This document shows positions 1 to 8,961 of a stretch of DNA of 64,000 nucleotides, piece by piece; the first letter of the stretch is position 1; the number at the start of each line of letters is the position of its first letter. This DNA is from Breznakia pachnodae (GTDB lineage: Bacteria > Bacillota_I > Bacilli_A > Erysipelotrichales > Erysipelotrichaceae). A program made the position numbers and the translations under genes. The notes under the pieces were generated by a model. It saw only the letters and a program-made list of their open reading frames with translations, was not told the DNA's origin and did no database searches. The DNA lies in NCBI RefSeq assembly GCF_030814225.1, contig NZ_JAUSUR010000002.1, positions 1-64,000 of the forward strand. The letters are read 5' to 3'.

Positions 1-18
1 TTAATATGTACAGAATTT

Positions 19-54
19 ACAACATAATCAGTATTATGTTGTTTTATTTTATCT
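19..54 (+). terminator. Hairpin with T-rich tail at window start
   Basis: A perfect 10-bp stem (19-28 with 33-42, loop CAGT) is followed by a T-rich run. It reads best as a + strand terminator for a gene lying before the window. It also sits just downstream of the minus-strand recombinase, where its tail is weaker. Confidence 0.6.
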
Positions 55-56
55 TC

Positions 57-890
57 CTATAGTAATAACTGCATTTTCTCTAAAATTCTTTGATGTTCTT
101 CACCTGTTGAAATCATATAAATTCTTGTTGTATTAATATTGCTATGACCTAAGATATCCGCTAATTGTGCTATATCTTTTTTTATGCGATAAAATTGACG
201 AGCAAATAAATGTCTAAGATTATGAGGGAAAACTTTACTTGGATTAATATCTGCTATTTCAGCATAATATTTCATTTTTCTCCATATATTGCTTCGATCA
301 TAAGGAACTGCATTTTTAGTTACAAAAACGGGTCCTTTTTTTATCTCATGTTTTGTTGCGTAATACTGTAGTTTTTGCTTTAGTCCTTTAGGAATTAGAA
401 TTGTGCGATTCTTTCCTTTCATTCTAATTTCAGCTTTACCACTTGTTATTGCTTCTATTGTAATAAACGGTAATTCACTAATTCGAATTCCTGTATTTCC
501 TAACGTTTGAATAATTAAAAGCATGGTATGATCTTCACATTGCTTCACAGCCCTTAATAACTTTTCATATTCTCTTTTAGATAGTTCTCTTTCTTCATCA
601 CAAAATGCAGTGTGTTGAATTTTTAATTGTTTTACTTTTAAATCCAAACGATTTTGATGTGTAAAAAACAAATTACATGCCGCTAAAATAGAGTTAACAC
701 TGCGTGGTTTATATTTTTTGCACAAGTATTCTTTAAATTCAATCATATCTTCTTTACAGATTTTTGATTGTTTCATGAAATTTGCTAATTTCTTAATATC
801 AGTTCGATATTTTAAAATTGTTTTTTTACAATATTCTTCATATTGTAAAGTATTGATAAATTCATTAATTTTTTCTTTAGTAATTATCAT
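57..890 (-). CDS. Tyrosine recombinase/integrase (XerC/D-like)
   Basis: A site-specific recombinase that would cut and rejoin DNA through a phosphotyrosine. The N-terminal SAM-like DNA-binding half spans about residues 1-90 and the catalytic half about 105-277. Visible catalytic residues are R136 (GIRISEL), H223 and R226 (HNLRH), H249 (LGHS) and Y258 (RIYM), with a probable beta-hairpin Lys in MKGKNR near 160. The length (277 aa) is normal for small Xer-type or integron-like enzymes. The ATG at 890 has a clear GGAAG site upstream. No phage, transposon or cassette genes adjoin it, so it may be a domestic recombinase or the remnant of a small element. The catalytic set looks intact. Confidence 0.9.
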   Translation of the reverse strand: MIITKEKINEFINTLQYEEYCKKTILKYRTDIKKLANFMKQSKICKEDMIEFKEYLCKKYKPRSVNSILAACNLFFTHQNRLDLKVKQLKIQHTAFCDEERELSKREYEKLLRAVKQCEDHTMLLIIQTLGNTGIRISELPFITIEAITSGKAEIRMKGKNRTILIPKGLKQKLQYYATKHEIKKGPVFVTKNAVPYDRSNIWRKMKYYAEIADINPSKVFPHNLRHLFARQFYRIKKDIAQLADILGHSNINTTRIYMISTGEEHQRILEKMQLLL

Positions 891-1413
891 AATAACTTCC
901 TTTTCTTTATATGTAACTATATATAATTTATACCTAATCCAAAGTTTCTAAGTATCTCCCTTTAGACTGGCAGTTTTCTATATTTGCACGTAATATAGAT
1001 GATCTAAAAATTTATGACCTTTTTCATTATAGTAATCATTAAATATTTTGTAACAATTGTTTATCGATTAGTGTTACAAATGCCCCACTTTCAATGATTT
1101 GATCACTCACGTGTCTATATTCAATATAATTTAATTCCGTTTTCTGATATTTTCCTAAATAAAACAAATTATCTTTAATGCTTTCTTATAAGTCATGAAA
1201 AGTTTATGTATAACAAATACAGTGGATTTATAGAATCATTTTAAACTTTACTTTCCATATGTCTTATCTTTCGCCCAAGAAGTAACAACCGCCCTCCCTT
1301 CTCCAATTAAAGTCCTTTTACAAACAAGAAATGATCTATTATTTATCTTTCTTGTATATTGGTAGAATAAATTAATACTATTATTTTTTTGATTTTTTTC
1401 AAGCAACTAAAAA
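891..1413. other. Gene-poor gap with weak ORF remnants
   Basis: No convincing gene lies between the recombinase and the tagO terminator. On the minus strand, 1039-1187 stays open for about 48 codons and ends with LLQNI, but has no ATG; only an internal GTG is available and an in-frame TAA sits just before it. A second open stretch, 1248-1406 minus, ends in a protein-like tail (SWAKDKTYGK) and also lacks an ATG and ribosome site. Both could be decayed gene fragments or chance. No RNA gene or clear promoter was recognised. Confidence 0.3.
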
Positions 1414-1443
1414 AGAGACTAAGGCCATTGGCCTTAATCTCTC
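1414..1443 (-). terminator. Rho-independent terminator after tagO
   Basis: A 14-bp stem with one mismatch (AGAGACTAAGGCCA against its complement) is followed on the minus strand by a T-run. It lies 50 bp after the tagO stop and would end the mbl-tagO transcript. Confidence 0.85.
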
Positions 1444-1493
1444 TCTTTTTCTTTTTTATAAATTACAAAGTTGCTAAATTCAATCTTTGCATT

Positions 1494-2561
1494 TTATTCT
1501 TTCTCTTTTTGTTTTCGTTTAAATATCATTTCATAAATTGATACCAGAGGATGATAATTCTCAGATATCATATGCGTTTTTTCTATAAATATTTCTAGTG
1601 CTAAGAATAACAACGCCACTAACGCAAGTCCAACTGTCTTATTCATAATATAAATATATGCACTAACTCCAAATGCAATCGTAATTGCATAAATAATAAG
1701 TACTGTATTACGATGTCCAAAACGTTTCATCAATACATGATGAAAGTGTCCTTTATCTGCATCGGTAAACTTCTTACCACCTAAAAACCGTCGAACCATC
1801 GCACTTAACGTATCAATGATTGGAACTGCCAAAAGCAGCATTGGAAATCCTAATGTAATAAATGTAGATCCTTTAAATCCCATTAGCGAAATAGCCGCAA
1901 CTGTATACCCTAAAAATAAAGCACCACAGTCACCCATAAATAACTTCGCAGGGTGGATATTAAAAAATAAGAATCCTAATGTTGATCCAGCAATAATCAA
2001 ACTGATTATCGCAATATCAGGACGACCTTCTGCAATCGATGTCGCTGCAATTGTCAGAAACACAATTGTACTTACTCCACCAGCCAGACCATCAAGTCCA
2101 TCTATTAAATTGATTGCATTGGTAATACCAATTACCCAAATAAATGTAACCAACAGAGAAACTATCCCCATATCAATTACAATCCCTAAAGGCAAGTGAA
2201 TAATTCCTAACTCAATTCCACCAACTTTGATTAATACAATGGTTGCTACAATCTGAAACAGCAATTTAACAATTGCTTTCAAATCTACAATATCATCAAT
2301 TAATCCACCAAAGAACATAATCGCTGATCCAATTAACAATCCTTGAATTGCATTGTCAATTCCATCAGAGAAATAATAAGTCATGGTTAAGATAAACGCT
2401 ACATAGATTGCTACTCCTCCAATACGGGCAATTTTACCTGTATGAATAGTACGCTCATTTGTATGCGCATATATATCCAGTTTCATCGCAATCCAATTTA
2501 CAAGTGGTGTAAGTATTGTCGATAAAATCAAGGGAACAACAAAGTATGCAATCCATTGCAT
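1494..2561 (-). CDS. tagO: Undecaprenyl-phosphate GlcNAc-1-phosphate transferase (TagO/WecA type)
   Basis: A membrane enzyme of the MraY/WecA family that moves GlcNAc-1-phosphate from UDP-GlcNAc onto undecaprenyl phosphate, the first step of wall teichoic acid or similar surface glycan. The 355-aa protein has about ten membrane segments. Family motifs are visible: DDIVDL near residue 90, NAINLIDGLDGLAGG near 150 (the catalytic NxxNxxDGxDGL type) and FMGDCGALFLG near 210. A cytoplasmic HH loop (KGHFHH) follows near 275. GAGGTG lies 5 bp before the ATG. It starts 14 bp after mbl and is probably cotranscribed with it. A WecA role in another glycan is possible. Confidence 0.92.
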   Translation of the reverse strand: MQWIAYFVVPLILSTILTPLVNWIAMKLDIYAHTNERTIHTGKIARIGGVAIYVAFILTMTYYFSDGIDNAIQGLLIGSAIMFFGGLIDDIVDLKAIVKLLFQIVATIVLIKVGGIELGIIHLPLGIVIDMGIVSLLVTFIWVIGITNAINLIDGLDGLAGGVSTIVFLTIAATSIAEGRPDIAIISLIIAGSTLGFLFFNIHPAKLFMGDCGALFLGYTVAAISLMGFKGSTFITLGFPMLLLAVPIIDTLSAMVRRFLGGKKFTDADKGHFHHVLMKRFGHRNTVLIIYAITIAFGVSAYIYIMNKTVGLALVALLFLALEIFIEKTHMISENYHPLVSIYEMIFKRKQKEKE

Positions 2562-2575
2562 AGTTTCACCTCGCT

Positions 2576-3565
2576 TTATCTAACTAAGTTTAAGTTTTCT
2601 AGTAATACTCCACAACCTTCAGCTACACAGCTAAGTGCATTTTCAGCTACATATACTGGTACATTTAACTCATTAGACAATAATTCATCTAACCCGTGTA
2701 ATAACGCACCACCACCAGTAATAACAACACCACGAGTCACAATATCACTTGATAACTCAGGAGGAGTTTGTTCAAGAACAGTCTTACAAGCTGCAACAAT
2801 TTGTTGTAGGCTTTCACGTAATGCTGTTTCAATTTCTTTACTAGTAAGTTCTACTTTGTGAGGTAACCCAGTAACTAAGTCACGTCCACTAACTTCCATT
2901 TTTTCTTGTCTAGAGTTTGCCCATGCAGTACCAACTTCTTTTTTGATGTTTTCTGCTGTACGTTCTCCAATTAATAATTTTTTATTTTCTTTTACATATT
3001 TAATAATGTCTTTATCAAGAGTATCTCCTGCAATCTTTAAAGATGTAGAAGTTACAATTTCTCCAAGTGAAAGAACGGCAATATCCGTTGTTCCCCCACC
3101 TATATCAAGTACCATGCATCCACTAGGTTTACTGATGTCTAATCCAGCTCCTACTGCAGCTACTTTTGGTTCTTCTTCAATATATACTTTCTTCGCACCA
3201 GCACGGTAAGCACAGTCACGAATCGCATTTCTTTCAACACTTGTTATATTAGAAGGACAACAAATTAAAATCGTAGGACGATTAAATAATCCTTTTAAGT
3301 TAATCTTTTTAAAGAAATAGTTCAACATAATTTCAGTAACTTCAAAATCTGCAATAACTCCATCTTTCAATGGACGAATAGCAAGTACTCTACCTGGAGT
3401 TCTTCCTAACATATCTTTCGCTTCATTTCCAGCAGCCAGACATTTCTTTGTATCTGCATCAATCGCAACCACCGAAGGTTCATTGACTACAATTCCCTCT
3501 CCTTTAACATATATAAGTAAATTTGCTGTACCTAAATCGATACCAACTTCTTTTGTAAAAAACAT
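2576..3565 (-). CDS. mbl: Cell-shape actin homologue Mbl/MreB
   Basis: A bacterial actin that forms membrane-associated filaments guiding cell-wall synthesis. At 329 aa it has the usual length. ATPase motifs are visible: the phosphate-1 loop IDLGTAN near residue 9, phosphate-2 DIGGGTTDIAV near 155 and the adenosine-binding TGGGALL near 285. Stretches such as GLFNRPTILICCPSNITSVE and TPPELSSDI resemble Bacillus Mbl more than MreB, but the assignment within the family is by eye. It lies upstream of tagO, linking cell shape and teichoic acid synthesis. AGGAG precedes the ATG. Confidence 0.93.
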   Translation of the reverse strand: MFFTKEVGIDLGTANLLIYVKGEGIVVNEPSVVAIDADTKKCLAAGNEAKDMLGRTPGRVLAIRPLKDGVIADFEVTEIMLNYFFKKINLKGLFNRPTILICCPSNITSVERNAIRDCAYRAGAKKVYIEEEPKVAAVGAGLDISKPSGCMVLDIGGGTTDIAVLSLGEIVTSTSLKIAGDTLDKDIIKYVKENKKLLIGERTAENIKKEVGTAWANSRQEKMEVSGRDLVTGLPHKVELTSKEIETALRESLQQIVAACKTVLEQTPPELSSDIVTRGVVITGGGALLHGLDELLSNELNVPVYVAENALSCVAEGCGVLLENLNLVR

Positions 3566-3609
3566 TTGTTACTCCTCGCTTTCTATTTCTATATTTTTTA
3601 TGCTTTTTT

Positions 3610-3618
3610 ATTATAGCA
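3610..3618 (-). promoter_or_regulatory. Extended -10 promoter for mbl
   Basis: The minus strand reads TGCTATAAT, a perfect extended -10 element, about 45 bp upstream of the mbl ATG and after the terminator of the preceding gene. No strong -35 is seen, which is normal for extended -10 promoters. Confidence 0.6.
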
Positions 3619-3644
3619 TGAATAATCAAAATTTAAACATTTTC

Positions 3645-3681
3645 ATAAAAAGACTGTCAGTTTTTTTCAAACTAAGCAGTC
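3645..3681 (-). terminator. Terminator after the DUF1146 gene
   Basis: On the minus strand, GACTGCTTAGTTT pairs imperfectly with AAACTGACAGTC around a GAAA loop and is followed by TTTTTAT. It separates the O-antigen-ligase/DUF1146 unit from mbl. Confidence 0.7.
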
Positions 3682-3706
3682 CCTATTTTTTTCATGCTTT
3701 ATTATA

Positions 3707-3907
3707 TCAACGATAGATGGTTAATGCAAAGATAAATTGAGAAACTACATATGCCAGTCCTGTTGACAACAAAATCCACAATAACTGTACTTTTGTTGGG
3801 TTACTGACATGGGTAAACTTATCAAACTTTACACTACTCAATGCATACATACACAAACAGAAGCTTGCAAAGTATACAAAATATTCAATCATTGTTTCTA
3901 CTCTCAT
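3707..3907 (-). CDS. DUF1146 (YwzB-like) small membrane protein
   Basis: A 66-aa protein with two predicted membrane helices (about residues 7-26 and 41-63) separated by a short basic loop. The pattern VQLLWILLSTGLAYVVSQF resembles the DUF1146/YwzB family, which in Bacillus lies near mbl; its function is unknown. Its ATG overlaps the stop of the upstream membrane protein (TAATG), so translation is probably coupled. A second in-frame ATG lies five codons in. The family call is by eye. Confidence 0.7.
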   Translation of the reverse strand: MRVETMIEYFVYFASFCLCMYALSSVKFDKFTHVSNPTKVQLLWILLSTGLAYVVSQFIFALTIYR

Positions 3908-5136
3908 TACTCCACATCCTTTTTAAACATTTCAGTTGATCCAAGTAAGATTAAGAACAATCCACCTGTCTGTACCCAAAAGATTGGAAAATCAATAATA
4001 CAGAAAGCAATTGTCATTACCACACAACCTAATATTAAGGATCCAACTGCTCGATCACTACCCCTTGTAAATAATCGAAACACACGACGCATCTGGCTTA
4101 CCAGATACCAACCAATAATAGCAGTACCAATTACTCCAAATGATACCCAAGGTTCTAAAAACATTGAGTGGGAGTGTGGTGCACTAATACCAAGTTTATT
4201 TAACTGCTCACTACCATATCTTGCGACATAGTCATCATAATAACCATCATATAAATTAAAGTAGGTTAATGGACCATGTCCAAACAACCAAGTATCTTCA
4301 ATCATCATTCCAGCCGCTTCATAAATACGAGCACGCCTTCCTAAATCCAAACCTTTACTTGCAAGTCTTGGAATCAACCCAGGTTTTGTTGCCAAAATCG
4401 CAACTCCTCCACCAATTCCCAGACATGCTGCTATAAATGTTTTATACCATTTATTCGTTACAATCATAACTAATAATCCAAGTGCCATGCACAACCAGGC
4501 AATACGACCACCAGTTAAGAATAATGCAAATAAATTTGCTAACCCTGCAGCAGTATATAACAAACGTTTTTTAAGTTTATTGACTGTCATAAATCGGTAC
4601 ACACAGAACATTTCAACAAACACAATCATCATTGAATAGTAATTGGCATTAAAGAAGAATGCATGAACCCGATGTTCCGGTTTATTCTGAATATCAAAGA
4701 ATCCAGTCATCTTCTCTACTGTATTTAAATAATAGAACTGTTCAAATATTGAAGCTATTACACTGGCAATGCTTAGAATTATCATAACATCAATAATAAT
4801 ATCAAACATTTCCTTATGAATATACCTTCGATAATGTATAACATCTATAAATAATAGAATCATTCCTACACTAAGTAAGGCCCCCAGATAATTACCAAAT
4901 ATCAATGATACAACTAACAGGTAAATCCCAAATAACATCAGTAGATAGGATCTTCGAACGCTCTTTAATGTAGTTCTAAAATTACTTTTAACTAATATAT
5001 ATATCCCCATAATTACGACCACTGCTACAGTGATTGGATACGGTAAGAATAAAGATGCTGCCAGAATTACAATTCCTTTGTCATCAATCGTAAATACGTT
5101 TTTAAAATCATAAAAAAAACTTTGTAACAATCTCAT
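3907..5136 (-). CDS. O-antigen ligase/polymerase-like membrane protein
   Basis: A polytopic membrane protein of 409 aa with about ten or more hydrophobic segments and a large extracytoplasmic loop (about residues 245-315), the typical layout of Wzy/WaaL-type proteins (Wzy_C superfamily). The loop contains GHGPLTYF and APHSHSMFLEPWVSFG, the latter resembling the HxH motif region of O-antigen ligases. It may polymerise or attach a surface glycan. It lies beside tagO and mbl and is coupled to the DUF1146 gene. The substrate cannot be told from sequence. AGGAG lies before the ATG. Confidence 0.75.
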   Translation of the reverse strand: MRLLQSFFYDFKNVFTIDDKGIVILAASLFLPYPITVAVVVIMGIYILVKSNFRTTLKSVRRSYLLMLFGIYLLVVSLIFGNYLGALLSVGMILLFIDVIHYRRYIHKEMFDIIIDVMIILSIASVIASIFEQFYYLNTVEKMTGFFDIQNKPEHRVHAFFFNANYYSMMIVFVEMFCVYRFMTVNKLKKRLLYTAAGLANLFALFLTGGRIAWLCMALGLLVMIVTNKWYKTFIAACLGIGGGVAILATKPGLIPRLASKGLDLGRRARIYEAAGMMIEDTWLFGHGPLTYFNLYDGYYDDYVARYGSEQLNKLGISAPHSHSMFLEPWVSFGVIGTAIIGWYLVSQMRRVFRLFTRGSDRAVGSLILGCVVMTIAFCIIDFPIFWVQTGGLFLILLGSTEMFKKDVE

Positions 5137-5214
5137 AATTCTCTCCTCGTTTCCATATTATATCACGTACAACGACCAGTGTCTAAAAATCGAGGATTTT
5201 CTTCTATTACCAAA

Positions 5215-5246
5215 AAAAGCTAAACATTTTTTCATGTTCAGCTTTT
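5215..5246 (-). terminator. Terminator after the 169-aa membrane protein gene
   Basis: A 13-bp stem (AAAAGCTAAACAT with one mismatch to its partner) lies just after the stop at 5268. On the minus strand it is followed by a T-rich stretch. Confidence 0.75.
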
Positions 5247-5267
5247 CATTATAATAGATTATTTTAA

Positions 5268-5777
5268 TTATAAAATTGATAATGAAATCGTAAATGTTAA
5301 GGCTATAAACAGACATAGAACTGCGCCAACTCCTAGCATTGATGTAAGTTTACTCTGCTGTTTAATAACTTTGAATTGTTGAGGCAAACGAAACTCATTC
5401 CAGTTAAAGAACTTCTTCAATCCAACAATCAGAAGAATCACTGAAATATAGTTTAATAAGAAACATTGAGCAATTACAATTACAATCAAAACCATTCTTG
5501 ATAACTCAATGTTTTCGTATTGTTCCAGATAACCAATTATCTTTTTTATGATATACCAGATAAACAAGTTTGCAGTTGCGATTACAAACCCAATATTGAT
5601 TACTGGATAGTTAGCAACAACCTGTGCATAATCTTCATTTAGTATCTGTGCAACCACAAATACATATATAAGGAAGGCTACTACAAGAAATACGCACATA
5701 TTCTTTGCTCGTTTGATCCATTTCAATGCATCCATATTTTTTATTTTTTGTCTTTGTTTCTTATCTTGTCTTTTCAT
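5268..5777 (-). CDS. Uncharacterised four-helix membrane protein
   Basis: I do not recognise this 169-aa protein. It has a very basic N-terminus (MKRQDKKQRQKIK) and about four hydrophobic segments near residues 28-48, 60-78, 93-120 and 145-169. It lies 40 bp downstream of a glucose-family PTS EIIBC on the same strand, separated by a palindromic hairpin, so it is probably partly cotranscribed. Another 169-aa membrane protein with a basic N-terminus sits inside the cellobiose PTS operon at 38355, but similarity between the two is not obvious. GAGGTGG lies 4 bp before the ATG. Confidence 0.7.
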   Translation of the reverse strand: MKRQDKKQRQKIKNMDALKWIKRAKNMCVFLVVAFLIYVFVVAQILNEDYAQVVANYPVINIGFVIATANLFIWYIIKKIIGYLEQYENIELSRMVLIVIVIAQCFLLNYISVILLIVGLKKFFNWNEFRLPQQFKVIKQQSKLTSMLGVGAVLCLFIALTFTISLSIL

Positions 5778-5791
5778 TTTACCACCTCAAA

Positions 5792-5811
5792 CAGGCAGGA
5801 TATCCTGCCTG
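5792..5811 (-). terminator. Palindromic hairpin between EIIBC and the membrane protein gene
   Basis: CAGGCAGGATATCCTGCCTG is a perfect 20-bp palindrome just after the EIIBC stop. Its T-tail is short (TTTG), so it may only partly terminate or may protect the mRNA end. Confidence 0.6.
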
Positions 5812-5817
5812 AGAAAA

Positions 5818-7404
5818 CTAATCAATATGTAAGATATCTTTTACGTTTGTTGTTATATTCTGTACTCGAACTCCATAAATAATCTGAATCGAGTTATCTG
5901 CTCGTACAACACCAAGTGCTTCTAAGTAGTCTTTCCATAAATCATCATCTGCTACAAGACTTCCATCTTTCGCTGTTACTCTAAGACGAGTAGCACAACA
6001 CGTAACCGATTCAATATTGTCTGGTCCACCTAGCGCTTCAATAATACGAACCTCTAGTGATTCTTCATCACCCTCTTTTAGCTTCTTATATTCCTTTTTA
6101 CTCATTAATTTAATTTCGTCATCATCTGCTTTACGTCCAGGTGTTTTAAGATCAAATTTTTCAATCATAAACTTGAAAGCAAAGTAGTAAACTGCAAAGA
6201 TTAATGGCAGTAACCATAGTGCATGCATTGCATGTACTTTTTGCGGTTGGAATAAGTTTGGAATCATAAAGAATAATGCAGTACCGTTTATTGAAATCTG
6301 GAAGATTTCTGCCAGTACATAACACAATCCACAAAGTGGTGCATATACTAAGAAGTATAATGCTGGTGCCACGAATAGGAATGTATACTCAATTGGTTCT
6401 GAGATACCAACCATTGCTAGTGTAAACACTGCAGGTATTAATAATGATGCAACTTTCTTGCGGTTTTCTTTTAATGAACAGCGATACATCGCAAATGCTG
6501 CTCCTGGAAGACCTGCTAATTGGAATAATAAACGTCCATTAGTAAAGTTACGTGTAATGTATCCAGTTGCTGTTGCACTGGCTGCCTGACCGTTAATGAT
6601 GTTCTTAACACCTTCATAAATAACACCATCGATTTCCATTACACCACCAACTTTAGAATATTCAATTGGGAATGCAATTAAATGGTGAATACCAAATGGC
6701 AACAACATCTTGTCTAAGGTACCAAATACAAATGTACCAAACAATCCACTTGAACCAATAAAACTTGTGATTCCTTGTAATCCACTTGCTACAAATGGCC
6801 ATACATAATAGAATGCCAACGCTAATGGAATCGATGCAAGTGAAACCATGATAATAACAAATTTGGTACCCGCAAAGAATGCGAACATTGATGGTAATAC
6901 TTTATCCACAAATTTGTTATGTACAAGTGCAGCAACGATACCAGAAACAATACCTGAGAAAATTCCCATATCATAGGTAAATATTCCTACATTAGTTGTC
7001 CACAATGCATTAAAATTCATTGCTGAAGTTTCGCTATAACCTGAACTCATTAATGCCTCTACGCTTGTACTTTGTGCATTCCATCCTTCAAAAGATGCCC
7101 ATGTTTCAATTCCCTTAATGAAACAGAAGAACAAGATAAGTCCTGCAAATGCAGCCCATCCTTTTTCTTTTTTAGCTAATGTGAATGCAATCGCCACTGC
7201 AAACCAAACCTGAAGGTTGTTCATAAACAAGAATCCAAGGCTTGTTACCATTGAAAACAGTTTATACAGCAATGACCCTTCTTCTAAGATATAGTTAGTG
7301 AACGCACTCCCTATACCAACGAAGAAACCTACAAGAACAAGAAGTATAATTGGAACCATCATAGCTCCAGCAAATGTCTGTAGTTTTGCCTGAAATTTTT
7401 TCAT
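5818..7404 (-). CDS. PTS EIIBC, glucose/maltose family
   Basis: A membrane permease of the glucose superfamily that imports and phosphorylates a sugar. The EIIC domain covers about residues 1-420 with roughly ten helices. It includes LLPFGIHHLIAFPIEY near 235 and GISEPIEYTFLF near 335, the conserved GITEP-type substrate region. The EIIB domain (about 445-528) carries the phospho-Cys in CCATRLRV. No EIIA domain is fused; the free EIIA at 10510 is the likely partner. I chose the ATG at 7404 because AAGGAGG lies 9 bp upstream; the longer frame needs a TTG that overlaps this site. An operator-like site lies about 79 bp upstream. The sugar is unknown. Confidence 0.9.
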   Translation of the reverse strand: MKKFQAKLQTFAGAMMVPIILLVLVGFFVGIGSAFTNYILEEGSLLYKLFSMVTSLGFLFMNNLQVWFAVAIAFTLAKKEKGWAAFAGLILFFCFIKGIETWASFEGWNAQSTSVEALMSSGYSETSAMNFNALWTTNVGIFTYDMGIFSGIVSGIVAALVHNKFVDKVLPSMFAFFAGTKFVIIMVSLASIPLALAFYYVWPFVASGLQGITSFIGSSGLFGTFVFGTLDKMLLPFGIHHLIAFPIEYSKVGGVMEIDGVIYEGVKNIINGQAASATATGYITRNFTNGRLLFQLAGLPGAAFAMYRCSLKENRKKVASLLIPAVFTLAMVGISEPIEYTFLFVAPALYFLVYAPLCGLCYVLAEIFQISINGTALFFMIPNLFQPQKVHAMHALWLLPLIFAVYYFAFKFMIEKFDLKTPGRKADDDEIKLMSKKEYKKLKEGDEESLEVRIIEALGGPDNIESVTCCATRLRVTAKDGSLVADDDLWKDYLEALGVVRADNSIQIIYGVRVQNITTNVKDILHID

Positions 7405-7482
7405 TTCTAAGCTCCTCCTTATCAACTAATTTCATTCTATCATAGGCATTTTTTCTAATCTATAAACGAATATGTCGCACAT

Positions 7483-7502
7483 TTACCCTATCAATATGGC
7501 AA
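7483..7502 (-). promoter_or_regulatory. PRD-regulator-type operator upstream of EIIBC
   Basis: TTACC-N10-GGCAA, an inverted repeat with the same half-sites and spacing as sites at 11058, 11101, 14671 (TTGAC left arm) and 54223. Its inner edge lies 79 bp from the EIIBC ATG, a position suited to an activator. The layout resembles the MtlR box of Bacillus (TTG-N-CACA-N4-TGTG-N-CAA). Confidence 0.55.
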
Positions 7503-7505
7503 ATT

Positions 7506-8870
7506 TTACACGTCATTTTGATTACTCAAAAGATACAGTGCTTCGCAATAAATTTCCATTGCCAGAAGCAGATCCTTTTTTGGTATATTCTCATTTGCCA
7601 TATGTACGCGAGTATTATAATCACCAAAGGTTGCACCAAAAACAATCCCTCGATCTAAAACCCTTGCATAAGATGCTCCACCTTTTGTATGCACCTCTGC
7701 TTCTTCATCCATCACATTCTTATATGCTTGCTTCAAAGACTGAATCAATGGTGAGTCCTCTTCTACATATAGTAATCTGCGTTCTTTTATAATATCGATT
7801 TTTATATTAATGTCATTAGAAATATGATGTAACTTCTCCAATATTGTTTCCATTGTCACACCTTTCACATAACGAACATCAATACACACTTCTTTTACCT
7901 CTTCATTCCAGGTAACTGACATTGGACACATACTAGTAGAACCCATGTCTTCATCAACATATGCAATTCCTAACTTTCTACCAACATTATCATCCAACAA
8001 GTATGTAATATAGAATTCTTTTAATTTCTGAAATTCATCATTAAAAGAATAGTCTTTAAAATCTTCAAAGAATAAATTCAATGCATTCACTCCACGTTGT
8101 GGATTTCGTGATAATACAATATCACCTCGATATATAAGATTCACTCTATCTATATTATAAGTAAGTGAATTCGCCTGTTTTGCATACTCTTTTACTTTAG
8201 CTAAATCATGAATAGGGAATTCAATTTCTACTTCTTCACATACATAATCCAAACGCTTTTTACTTTTAACTTTAATAGATGAGAAACCCTGAAACTGACA
8301 ACTGACTTGAAGGATTCCTTTTTCTCCATTCACAATTGGAAAATTTCCATCAGGTGAAAATCCCCACTCTGGTTGTGGATTCTTTTTAAAGTAATACTCC
8401 ATACATTCCCAAGTTGTCTCTTCTGCCCCTCCCGCAATCAAACGAATTGGTTTGGTTATCAATCCTTGTTCCTTTAGTATATACATTGCATACAGTGCAG
8501 CTAGTAATGGTCCCTTATCATCACTTACTCCTCTTCCGTATAAAACATCATCTTTTGTCTGCATCATGAATGGGTTACTGTTCCAGTTACCCTCTGCTTC
8601 CACTACATCCAAATGTGCCAATACTCCAATATAAGGAAGGTCCTCGCTCGTTACTGCATGGATTGCATAGCCATCAAAGTTAGTTACTTCAAATCCCATT
8701 CGTTTCGCAACTGTTTCAAACACATCAAAACTTCTGGCAATCTCTATTCCAAACGGTTTTCCTATTTCTTTTGTACTCAAGTCACGTACACTAGGTATTT
8801 CAATCAGTGATTGTAAATCATTTAAAAATGCTGTTTCATATTTTTCTATATATTTTTTAAAGTTTCTCAT
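7506..8870 (-). CDS. pepV: M20 family dipeptidase (PepV-like)
   Basis: A zinc-dependent cytosolic dipeptidase of the PepV/Xaa-His family. The metal-binding motif GVLAHLDVV (near residue 78), GRGVSDDKGP (near 110, bridging Asp) and GAEETTWECMEYYF (catalytic and zinc Glu, near 147) are all present, with the C-terminal GGASYARVL typical of PepV. At 454 aa it has the normal length. I chose the ATG at 8870 because the ribosome site AAAGGA lies 7 bp upstream of it and too close to the next ATG outward. It is divergent from the PRD regulator and lies between that regulator and EIIBC. Its link to the sugar system, if any, is unclear. Confidence 0.88.
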   Translation of the reverse strand: MRNFKKYIEKYETAFLNDLQSLIEIPSVRDLSTKEIGKPFGIEIARSFDVFETVAKRMGFEVTNFDGYAIHAVTSEDLPYIGVLAHLDVVEAEGNWNSNPFMMQTKDDVLYGRGVSDDKGPLLAALYAMYILKEQGLITKPIRLIAGGAEETTWECMEYYFKKNPQPEWGFSPDGNFPIVNGEKGILQVSCQFQGFSSIKVKSKKRLDYVCEEVEIEFPIHDLAKVKEYAKQANSLTYNIDRVNLIYRGDIVLSRNPQRGVNALNLFFEDFKDYSFNDEFQKLKEFYITYLLDDNVGRKLGIAYVDEDMGSTSMCPMSVTWNEEVKEVCIDVRYVKGVTMETILEKLHHISNDINIKIDIIKERRLLYVEEDSPLIQSLKQAYKNVMDEEAEVHTKGGASYARVLDRGIVFGATFGDYNTRVHMANENIPKKDLLLAMEIYCEALYLLSNQNDV

Positions 8871-8911
8871 ATACATTTCCTTTCTTATATCAAAATGCCA
8901 ATACGCATTTC

Positions 8912-8940
8912 TTGACAAATTTCCAACTTATACTTATAGT
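8912..8940 (+). promoter_or_regulatory. Consensus promoter for the PRD regulator
   Basis: TTGACA (8912-8917), a 17-bp spacer and TATAGT (8935-8940). This is a near-perfect housekeeping promoter and implies a very short leader before the ribosome site GAGGTG. Confidence 0.75.
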
Positions 8941-8961
8941 TTGCGTAGAGGTGATTTCCTT

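Noticed and set aside
57..890. Prophage or integron
   Set aside because: No phage genes, attC-like repeats or cassette ORFs adjoin the recombinase.
2556..3209. Long + strand open frames across mbl
   Set aside because: They are antisense shadows of a highly conserved coding sequence; no ribosome site or family pattern.
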